Positions 35,001 through 44,786 of a DNA stretch of 64,000 nucleotides are shown one piece after another (position 1 is the first letter of the stretch; each line of letters opens with the position of its first letter). The stretch spans positions 1,302,001 through 1,366,000 of the forward strand of contig NW_023503608.1 of the NCBI RefSeq assembly GCF_014529535.1. The letters run 5' to 3'. A program made the position numbers and the translations under genes. Below the pieces are notes generated by a model. That model searched no databases, was not told where the DNA came from, and saw only the letters and a list, made by a program, of their open reading frames with translations. The stretch is from Bradysia coprophila. Its lineage: Eukaryota > Arthropoda > Insecta > Diptera > Sciaridae.

Positions 35001-36593
35001 AATTGAAATGACCTCGGAAATGACATCTCATTGACCCATTGACACAGATGCGAGACTGATGTATTTAATATAACTGTGAACAATCAAGAATTTTGTACGT
35101 TTAAACACCGTGGTGCACCGGAAGCCGTTAACGGACTGTATGTGAGCGGCCGCGTGAAATTATTCAAAATCGTCTATAAAACACCTCAAGCCATTGTCCC
35201 GTTGCGTGATATTTTCTGGCGACAAATGGGTGGACATTTGCGACGTGTAGAATCGTGTCAAAGTGGTGTGACATGGGGTAAGATAGGACAAACTGCTTAA
35301 CAGCAAATGCCAGGGGTAAAATACATTTTTTCTTAAGGGATCGGATACGATAACACTGCATGGGTGTATACTGGCGGCTGGGGTGGAGCCTTTATGAAAG
35401 GATTGGAACAGAGCTCGACCGGAATTAACAGCATGACGGATACACATAACTATTACATTTACGAGAATCAGAGATGGTAAGACCTACGGCCTTGGATGGC
35501 TGCCATAAGATTCACCGAAATTTATTTTATTTCAACAGGAATCCCTTATCTGGGTATACAGCGCATGGACTGCCAACCGATAGACACAGTTGGAGTGATG
35601 TAACTGGTAAACACAAGCGCAGCAAGGAACACACCAAATTATTGTCGATTCATTGGCAATGGGTATAGAAGACGTGACTTTCTCCCCAGCTATTTTAATT
35701 ACAAATTCATTTATTTCGTTACAAAGGTTTCTGATTGGTTGGTTGACTTTCATACGCCCGGCGGAGTCGACCGAGATGGATGGCAATATGCTGTAGATTT
35801 CCCAGCCACTTACCATGCGAAGAAACAGTTCACCGATTATGTCAGACGTCGTCGCTGGTATCGTAAATGCCGTTTAACTTCAAGTGGCCCATGGCATGAG
35901 CTCGGAAATTCAAAAATCATAGACGTTTCCCTACAACCTCAAGATTCGAATGTTATGGACAGTACGATCACAGTATGGGCTGTTGCAGCCAACGGTGATG
36001 CACTAATGCGCAAAGGTGTGTCACAATCGTCACCATTCGGAATGTCCTGGGAACATGTAACCAGTGACCACACACTCCTGTCAATATCTTGTGCAACGGA
36101 CAACAAAGTATGGGTCGTTGGTAAAAACGGTGCCGCCTATTTTCGGTATGGAATCACAACCGAAAATCCTCAGGGTGATGCTTGGCAACAAGTTGAATCA
36201 CCTAGCGGCGTATTGTTTAAACAGATTTCGGCTGGTAAAATGGGCGTATGGGCACTGGACGCTACCGGTTCGTTGGCTGTGCGTCGTGAAATATCAACAA
36301 CATTCCCGGAAGGTTCACATTGGCAGATGTTAGCGAACGTACCCAGCGATCCGCCACATACTGAAGGAACGGTCGGATTCAAAGCGATTTCGGTTGGTGA
36401 TGAAGTATGGGCTATTTCGAACAGTGGATTTGTCTGTAAACGATGTGGCATCACAAAAGATCAGCCGGCCGGCACCGGATGGAATCTCGGTATAAATGTG
36501 AGTTGAAAAGTTTACGATTTTCTGTCAATTTTCTAATGAGTGATGCATTTATAGAATAACTTCAATCACATCTCAGTAAATGGACTAAATTGA
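32083..36593 (+). CDS. Pex23: TECPR1/Pex23-like tectonin beta-propeller protein with galectin-like domain
   Basis: Predicted 1318 residues. Exons: 32083-32260, 32324-32725, 32788-33121, 33183-34808, 34864-34977, 35048-35277, 35338-35476, 35539-35662, 35727-36497, 36555-36593; the frame closes. Order of domains: first TECPR/DysF region (about 75-168, DGWTYAVDFPAKY then VRRRKWVRYRR); TECPR repeats (about 194-390); a long Ser-rich linker; PH-like region (about 624-737); galectin-like fold (about 794-960; HINPRFNERV, VNNQEFCTFKHRGAPEAV); second DysF (DGWQYAVDFPATY, VRRRRWYRKC); second TECPR set to the end. TECPR1 works in autophagosome/lysosome membrane handling. The last exon is supported by NHISVNG, a family ending; reading past 36497 instead would stop at 36506. 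AATAAA at 36763. Confidence 0.92.
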
Positions 36594-36981
36594 AACGAGT
36601 GCTTAGACTTCAGTTACTACATTTTTAGTTTTTATACCAAATATTTGCATTGCAGCTTCACAAGGCTTAAGTATTATTGTTAGTTTTATCCTTTTTTTTC
36701 GGTTAAAAGACATTACATCTCTGTAACAGTCAAGTGAATGTGTTACTAGCTTTAACATTTCTAATAAATTTATTGGAAATCTATGGATTTTGATGTTGCA
36801 CCTGTCGACAGTCTGAGTTTACAACCCGAAGTAGAGCAGTACGAAACAACGATAAAATGGACATGTTTTGATTTTGCCATCCGATTGCTGACCTATACTC
36901 AAAATTTGAGCGAAGTGACCAAGTTGATAGAATTCACTTAGTCAACTTACTCACAAATTAAGACCCTCAAATTCAAGAAAT

Positions 36982-38527
36982 TTATTTTTTCTTACTACTC
37001 GTCTTGCGTTTCTGCTGGTTCTCCTTTCGTTTCTGCGGAAGCCGCTTAATTGACGAGCTCTTTTTGCTCGTAGTCGAACGACGAGCTTTCGGTTTCACTT
37101 TGCTCGTAGTAGCTGTGAGACGAATTTTCGGTTTGTCCCGAGGTTTTCCCCGACGTTTTTTCACTGTTCGCAGTTTTCCGTTCTTGTATTGCAGTAACGC
37201 TCTCTTTTCGTCGCGGTTCTCTTTGATGTTCATAAATTTTTCAAGTAAATCCGGACAGTTCAGGTCACTTTCCGGCAACCACGAATCGTAGGCTGATCGA
37301 AAACCCTTCCATCGCACCAAAAATTCACGCGTTTTATCTCGTTTCACACTCATTTCCATAATCCGTTCTACTTCCCAATCAAAGTCTTCGTCGAAATCAA
37401 GGAGATTGGGATCCTGGACTTTGTAGTATCGATTTCTGTTTTTCAGTTGACTCTTCCGTTTCGACATTCCTGGCTTATCAACGGACTCTTTAATGTACAA
37501 ATTCGGAACGCAGTCGGGATTCTAGAGAGTCAATCAAAATTTGCATTTGTCAGAACCGTTCGAAAAGGCGAACTTTATTGGTTGCACATTAATTACCTTC
37601 ATCGTGAACTTATCCAAAATGTTAGGACACAAAGCTATAGTTCGTCTAGCTGTTTCCCATGTTTCGCCTTTACTTTTGTCATTCCATTTGATAAGATATT
37701 GCGACTTGTGGTCAACCAATTTATGGGCGAGAATGGCTGTTACCTAATTGAATGAAATCGAGGTGAAAACTTGTAAATTAACAAAGGTAGCAAAACGTAC
37801 GGCGATTGCTTCAGCTTCCTTCTCTTCCATTTTTTCCATGTACGGTTTCAGCAGATTAGGACAGAATTTTAGAGACGATTCCTTTGTCTCCCAGGTTTCC
37901 CCTTTTGACTTATCTGCCCATCTGATCAGGTATTTAATGCTACGATTTTTCTGCTTTTCATGCGAAACTATGGCCTCCACCTAAAAAATATTTCAATCGT
38001 TAATCACTCGGAAGAAACATTAGCTAGTCAACAAAACCACTCACAAACTTGCCACTGTTAATATCTTCCTTGTACTGGCGAACCAGCTCCGGGCATATAG
38101 CTGTAAGCATTTGACCACTAACCCAAATCATGGACTCATCCTTCAATTTCACTTTATATTTCCTCGATTTCTTTTCGTTTGCCGAGACGCCGTGTGTAAT
38201 TATAGATTCCACCTCAAGTGCTTTACCCCATCCATGGTTCTTTTTTATAAACTTGTTGGGCTTCTTGTTGTCGGTTGTCGTTGAATCTTTTGTGGGCTTT
38301 GTGGGTTTTGTAGCTTTTTTTGCTTTAGATTGATTTGAAGCAGCCGATTGCTCTGAGCCGGATGATTCGCTTCCATTCCACTCTTTGTCGTCACTTTTCT
38401 TTAACCTCTTCCTATCGCCGGCTTTATTATCTCCGATTTCTGAATCGCTTGTGGACGAGGAATCACTCGTGTCGGTTTTTTCCTTATTTCCTGAGGATAA
38501 AGACCGTTTTCTGGTAGTTCTACCCAT
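36982..38527 (-). CDS. Protein with four tandem chromodomain-like repeats
   Basis: Predicted 449 residues. Exons: 38045-38527, 37801-37980, 37597-37743, 36982-37521, all joined in phase 0. The N-terminus (1-100) is Ser/Lys-rich. Repeat 1 (about 102-158, ALEVESIITHGV ... AICPELV) is degenerate. Repeat 2 (162-221, VEAIVSHEKQ ... YLIRWADKSKGETWE ... FCPNLL) and repeat 3 (222-270, YLIKWNDKSKGETWE ... LCPNIL) are each one exon. Repeat 4 (about 317-372, WEVERIMEM ... FLVRWKGF ... SWLPESDLNCPDLL) is a canonical chromodomain with aromatic-cage positions W, W, F. The tail is Lys/Arg-rich. Probably a histone-methyl-lysine reader on chromatin. The start MGRTTRKR at 38527 is the first ATG in frame. I recognise no named orthologue. 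It lies 395 bp downstream of the E(z)-like gene on the same strand. Confidence 0.88.
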
Positions 38528-38921
38528 TCTTTCGATATAACACAATTTGGACAGCTGAGAATGTCTTCAAAAACAACGCCGATTTGTTTCGATTTTAAAA
38601 CACTGAAGATGGCGCAACATCACTTTTCTCTCTCTTTTTTTAAATTTTTGTTTTGCGCTGAATTTGTAGTTGAGGATGTTCTCCACTTGCATTTTCAAAA
38701 ACGATGGTGGTATACTGATAGCATATGCTTAAAATGGATAGACTTTTCGTAGACATTTCCAATTTTAAGATGTAATCGATGAATATGGGGATTCATTCAA
38801 TGTTCTTGCTAATACAATGAAACGAATCAACGTTGTCGTTACAAAAGAAAACTATTTATTTATTTTAAACAAAACGGCCATTAAATTATACAAAATACAA
38901 CAAAAACGAACACTTTTTCGA

Positions 38922-41065
38922 TTACTGATTAAGTGTTGGATCTATTGTAAGATAATCCAACGTAAGCTCTTCGCCAGCTTTAATAAATCTCTGAGCGTAT
39001 ATGCCAATCCGATGATCACCATTGACCCGAAGAATTTTCGATCTGCAATTTGGATCACGTGAAAAATTAGCGAATCGGAATTTTCCCCCGTAGTTCATTG
39101 CATCAACGACAAACTCTTCATTCAGCGTAAACATGTACGTGGAATTTTCTTTCGTATACAATTTGGCCCGTCGGTCCGCTTCTTCAGTGGAAATGATTTC
39201 ACCTTTGTATTCCGTGATATAGTCACCTTTCTGACAGTCCTCATCAACAAAGAGACCCCAACCATGTATATCCGATGAGGCAACGTGCATTTTCTTATCT
39301 GTACGCCGGCAAAGATTTGATATTAGTATCGCGTCGATTCGATTTACCACTCAAGCGCTCTTACCGAGGTTTCGCTGAAGATTAACGTTCTGGCAAGATA
39401 CACAGGTGCACGTATCCGGATCGCATTCACGAAACAATTTAATGCAGAGACATGATTGGGTTGCACAGAATTTCTTACAATTGCACGTCATTCGCGTTCG
39501 ATATTTGCAGTCCGCGGCACAGTTACAGAACTTTTCGCAGTTGATACACGCACAATTTTCTGAGTCAGTGCAGAGTCCTTCGTGGTTGCATGGTTTGTAT
39601 ACTTTCTCGATGTCTTGCGTACGCCATCCTCGATTGATGACTTTACTTTTCTTGGTACGGATGGGCTTAACGTTATTAGCCAATTTGAATTGTCGGTGTA
39701 CCTGTGATGTAATTGCACGAAGTTTAGGAGTTTAACGAGAAATTTGTGAGATCTTGCACTCGCACTGTGTTCCGAAGACTTAGGACTGATAAAGTTAGAA
39801 CAGGTATGGTGGGTACCTCTTTGCAGCTTTTACTACGAATGATTTCAGCGATGGCACAAAAATTGTTTGGAAAAACCGTTACTAAGGCAGTCAGCATCGT
39901 CAATTCCGAACCAGACCATTTACTCGCTTCCCCATCTTCACTAGAAGATTGTTCTTCTCGATTCTCATGTCCTGAATTCTACAGATGAGAACAAACAACT
40001 AGATTCGCTAGGTTCGTAAATAAAGGATGATTAGTTTTACCTCCACCATGTAACATAGATTCGAGCACGGTCGGTCGAACGGTTTCAACCATGCGACGTC
40101 GCCAGTTTTTGGTTTCGGAATAAACTCATTATTCTCGTGACCTGTAATCAATTCGAAATTGATAAAGTGGTTCTGAGCATCAGACACTATGTAGGTTTCT
40201 TACAATGAAATGGACAACTGTAGATACAGCATTTACGACAAAATAATTTGTAAAATGAAGTCAGAGCTGCATTACGGCACAGGCCATCTTTCATTGGTTC
40301 ATCAATATTCGGCCTGCACGGTGCACGTTTCGTAAGCTTTTCATACCTGCAATATGGTTACAGATTAATCCAATTGAAATTTGGAGTTGGATGTGATTAA
40401 CGTTTACTTTTCACATAAGTAATCTGCGTTGTTTAACCCAGTAAAGTATTCACACATGCGCTGAAAGATGATTGGATCAGGTACGACTAATGATGTGACT
40501 ATGCCCGTATGACGTTGACGAATTTGAATCAACGCTTCAACCAGGTTAACAAACAACTCATCCTCCATAATACTCTTTGCTTCGTCGTCGCTGTCGCATT
40601 CGGTTAAATTCATCAATTCGTCTACAAGCCCACTATCGACGGCTTCATTTCCCAGGAATGGTACGTAGGTTTTGCTCTGCAACGTTTTCATTGGTATATT
40701 ACGAGGTATCGGCAGCCATGTGATATTTTGTGGTGGGCGATCAACAACCGGCAATAAATGTTTCCAAATCACTTGTAAATTGGGTTGCTTTTTCACGAAG
40801 AAATTGGCACCAATCCTTGGTCCTTTGCTCAATTGCAATGGGTCACTATTTTGCACTCTCCAATGACAACGCCCACTCGTCGCATCGGTTGAATTCTGAA
40901 GGAGCAGTCTGTTGGCGAGTGTTCAAATTTGGTATTATTTCGATGCACTGGCAGGTGATCATTGTCATTCCATTACCTATTTTCTTTCCATACATTGGAA
41001 ATTTGGATCTGTCTTTCTTGCTGCAGTCTTCTGTACTCTGATCGTACAACAAGCTTCCAATCCAT
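38922..41065 (-). CDS. Divergent E(z)-like Polycomb methyltransferase subunit
   Basis: Predicted 569 residues (fly E(z) is about 760). Exons: 40977-41065, 40408-40908, 40204-40346, 40041-40141, 39817-39978, 39365-39701, 38922-39298; the frame closes. The N-terminus WKLVVRSEYRRLQQERQ matches the EED-binding helix of E(z). Then come NEAVDSG...ELFVNLVEAL, CRKCCIYSCPFH, a SANT-like block (about 279-332), the Cys-rich CXC region (about 340-440; CNCKKFCATQSCLCIKLFRE) and SET (about 446-569; GWGLFVDEDCQKGDYITEY, VNGDHRIGIYAQR). Odd: the SET motif RFANHS reads RFANFS, DYRY reads DYLT, and the protein ends right after SET. In human EZH2 the corresponding His (H689) is needed for activity. So it is a PRC2-type protein whose catalysis is doubtful; probably a paralogue of the canonical E(z). 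Confidence 0.88.
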
Positions 41066-41689
41066 CTTGGACAATTATTTCGCTTCCGCCGGCTCGACAA
41101 AGACAGAACAGAATCAATGTTCAATTACAAAAGTAAATTCGAGCAGCAGCACGAAAGTCAATTATTTACAAGATATTCGACCATCATCAACGAAATAAAA
41201 TTTCTATCTGAACGACGAACTATTTGTCACTTTACCGTTGAACGAATAAAGAATGACCGTCGAAAAGTGTTATGTGTGATGGATGAACAAAAGAATGTAA
41301 CGCTGATTACTGAATATGTCTGTATACATATCTATATCTGTCGCATTCAATAGTTATTTTCGCAACAAGTGACGAAAAGTAGGACTTTCCGTTGCCTTTA
41401 TTGCGAAAAACGTTGTATAGTTACAACTCGATGACAAATGCTTTTTTAGGCACACGATGTGTATTGTCTTCACATCTAGTACCTAAAAAAGCACTTATTA
41501 CTCGGCTGTATAACAATAGATTACAACACAAGCTATCTGTTACAAACATACGGATCTTTCACTCTCTTCTTATACTAATCTTACCTTGTAATCTTCTAAA
41601 AAAAACAACTTATGACAGGACGACGAGCCTAAAAGACATGAAAATATAAATTTCCTCCTTTTTATTTTCAATTAACCTGCACAGTGCAC

Positions 41690-42675
41690 ATAGGCTATTC
41701 ATCTGTTATCGATAACGACGACAAAAATATTGACAAGGTTTGGGTAGTCCTTTATAATAGTAAAATGCATGGTAAAAAAAAATTGAAGTACAAGATTTGA
41801 AATCAACCAATTAAAAATTCTTTGATCGATGGAAGTAAAAGAACCGATAATAGACTGTTTACGCAAATGACGTATAACTTATAACTTATAAATCCAAATT
41901 TATGAGTTATAAGTTAGTATGTTATAAGTCAACCACATATGAAGTGAAAGTTGTACGTCAAAAGTATGAAAGTCTAAAATCATAGAAATGTGTCAAGATG
42001 CTTATATAGAGCAATTAAACTTTAGAAACCAACTGACGTTAATGACTACAATGACGTCATTAATAACAAAATTATAGAAGTCAACCCACAAAATCATGTA
42101 AAATACATCAAAATCTTGAGTTTCTCAGGCTGAGAAGAGTCAGGAATTGTCAAAGAAGAAAAATAATTTGCTCATTGTAATTCTTCTGACTTTAGGAATA
42201 AGCCTGAAGAGCTGCAACTGCCGACAAAGTCAGGACCATCATTTTTCGAAGTTATGTCCCAGATCTTTTTACATTGTGAGGTTAAGATAGGCATTATGAT
42301 GCAAAATTTATTCGTCCTCTTCTCAGCCCAAGAACTTCAAGATTTTACATGATTTTGTTGGTTGTCTTCTAAATTTTTGTGATTATTGATATTAATGTAG
42401 GTTGGTTCCTAGAGTTTAATTGCTCTATCTGATCCACTACCTTTCCATCTCTATAACTTTCGACGTTCATACTTTTGACCTATGAACTTATAACTTTCAC
42501 TTTATAATTGGTTGACTTATGACTTATAACCACCTTACTTATAACTTATAACTGATTTACTTATAACTTATAAATTCGGATTTATAAGTTGACTTATAAG
42601 TTATACGTCATTTGCGCAAACTGTCTAATAATACTGATCATATGCTTGCCCTCTATAACAGGCTAAGTTTATATA
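41690..42675 (+). repeat. Dispersed repeat R1 interrupted by a foldback element
   Basis: The left part 41690-41850 starts ggctattcatctgttatcga, and the right part 42628-42675 holds ctgatcatatgcttgcc. Together they make one R1 copy, so the foldback element at 41851-42627 inserted into it later. Confidence 0.65.
41851..42627. mobile_element. Foldback element, long imperfect palindrome
   Basis: Ends tagactgtttacgcaaatga and tcatttgcgcaaactgtcta pair, with TA at both tips. Arms carry many copies of acttataactta. Inner pairs (agagcaattaaactttagaa / agagtttaattgctct) show that nearly the whole 777 bp folds back. Nested in repeat R1. Possibly Tc1/mariner-derived by its TA ends. Confidence 0.8.
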
Positions 42676-42809
42676 GTTTACAAGGGAGCAGTATACATAA
42701 ACAATTTATCGATAGGAGAAAAGGTTCAGTTCGGTATTAAAACCGAATTAAAAGAAGTCTAATATTGTTAACGAAGATTTTAGGATCATTCTTATGCTGA
42801 ATGGCAAGG

Positions 42810-42971
42810 CAATGAAAGTGTAAAACAGGTATGGTCTATTGTCCGCCCGGAGGACATAAAAATTTGATTTTCGTACTTAAACGCACTCATTTTCATATTA
42901 TTTTGACATAAAATGTGAGTGCGTTTATGACGAATTCGCCGATCGACCATACCTGTTCTAGACTTTCATTG
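42810..42971. mobile_element. hAT-like MITE with 8-bp target duplication
   Basis: Ends caatgaaagt... and ...actttcattg (with aacaggtatggtc / gaccatacctgtt further in) are flanked by tggcaagg at 42802-42809 and 42972-42979. An inner pair, aacgcactcatttt / aaaatgtgagtgcgtt, closes the hairpin. 162 bp. Confidence 0.9.
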
Positions 42972-43261
42972 TGGCAAGGTTCTTACAGAACTTTGTTGCA
43001 TGTATTGTTATGGTTATCATCAATCGCAATACTTTTACGAATGTGACCGTTCTATGCTTTTATTTGAAGTATATTCCATCAAATGGTTTATGTCACTTCA
43101 AAAAACGTAAACAAAAGTAGTGTGTTGTAGGTGGTCTCTTGTTGCAATTTTATTTTCATCATTGCATTCGAGAGAAGAAATATTTAAATTAGACGGAAAA
43201 TGTTTAAACTGAAAGAACTCATCAGTAAGGTAATTTCGAAAATTGTTTGTGTTATCGCTCA

Positions 43262-44481
43262 ATGCTGACTCGACTATATATTCTCAATCAGCAGACAAAT
43301 GTGCTGAAGATTCCTGCAGTGCAATACTTTCCAATTGCATTCAAAAAACGATTTAAAAACACTGACCCATCCTTGGACGAAACAAAGAATTTTAAGCGCA
43401 AACTCCAGGAAACTGACTCTAACGTCACTAAACACTGCCTGATGATGGGTTACTCTGGATGTAAATATCGAGGAATGCAGTATCAAAGTCAAGACGGCGC
43501 ACCGACAATTGAAGAAGTTTTATTTAAAGCAATGTTGGAGTGCAAATGGATCACTTATGATCAGTATAAGAAGCCGCACAGTATAGGATTTTACCACGGT
43601 TCCCGGACTGACAAGGGTGTCTCAGCTCTAAGACAATGCTGTTCGATTTTATTGCGTGAGTGTCAGAAAGATGACATTTTCCATGAACCAGTAATAATAA
43701 CGGTTCCGTTTACGTAGCTACTGGTCTGAACATTGAAGATATCAACCAAAAACTTCCTGACGATGTTCGAGTATTTGGTCTGAAGGAAGTCCCACTCAAA
43801 TTTCATGCTCGGTATTTTTGTAGGGCTAGAACTTACGCGTACACATTGCCTACGATAGCCTTTAGTCATTACAATGATCAGTCGTCGCAAGTGAAATATC
43901 GCGTATCAGCCGATAAGTTAAAGTTTATCGATGAACTTCTTCAACTCTTCAAGGGAAACAAGAACTATCACAATTTCACCGTCGATAAAACCTATTCGGA
44001 TCGATCCAGTTATCGTCAAATACTAGATGCGGTATGTGAGGCACCATTCCTAGTCCATGATGTGGAATTTTGTACGATTCGACTGAAAGGAAGAAGTTTT
44101 ATGATGCATCAGATTCGGAAAATGTTAGGTCTGATGTTGGCCGTTGCTCGTGAGGTGACTGATAGAAGCATTTTTGATATGGTGTTCACTGACAGAGCGA
44201 TAAATTGCCCAACGGCACCTGGGCTGGGATTAGTGTTGGACCGTTTACACTTCAATTCGTTCGATCAGAAACATGACAGCCAATACGGGACGCTCTCATG
44301 GGAAGAATGTGAGGAGAATGTACAGCAGTTTTTTGAAAACCAAATTAAATCGAAAATTGTCGGGACGGAAATTCAAGAGGAACAAATGATGCAGTGGCTG
44401 GAAACCATTCTGAATTATCTGTATATTCCTGAGGAAAATAACGATGAGTTTGCCCAAAGCCATAAGGCTTACATCTAAAAA
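43262..44481 (+). CDS. tRNA pseudouridine synthase, PUS1/TruA family
   Basis: Converts uridine to pseudouridine in tRNA and other RNAs. Predicted 384 residues. Exons 43262-43655 and 43718 to the stop at about 44478-44481; intron 62 nt with GTGAGT donor. The family motif GYSGCKYRGMQYQ is followed by the catalytic block SRTDKGVSALRQ (the Asp is the nucleophile), RARTYAYTLPT, and RLKGRSFMMHQIRKMLGLM before the C-terminal tail. ATG at 43262 gives MLTRLYILNQQ, possibly a mitochondrial leader; an earlier short ATG frame near 43200 is not needed. AATAAA at 44497. Closest by motif order to PUS1 rather than PUS3. Confidence 0.9.
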
Positions 44482-44786
44482 AGAGTGTCAACGGTTAATA
44501 AACGTCTCGTTCGAAAATTTGTGGCATTTTGCAACCATTTAGCCTGCAGAAATCGGCGTATTTGGCGTGTCTTTATGCTCTACATCTCGCTACAGAAAAT
44601 CAATGAATCTTGACGTTTCGGCACAATTTTCTTTTTACATTTTTGCCTACGCGTAATTTACAAAGCAAAATTTTTGTTTAAATTTACATCACAAGATGGT
44701 TTTATTAACAATAAATTCAAGTGCCAATCCAATGATTTAAAACATCCCAAACTTATCGACTGAAAAAAAAAACATTCCCTACACTC

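Larger units (their letters stand above)
41066..43261. other. Intergenic region between E(z)-like and pseudouridine synthase genes
   Basis: Divergent promoters at each side, otherwise repeats: a hairpin at about 41432-41500 (cttttttaggcac / gtacctaaaaaagc), an R1 copy split by a foldback element (41690-42675) and an 8-bp-TSD MITE (42810-42971). Confidence 0.55.
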
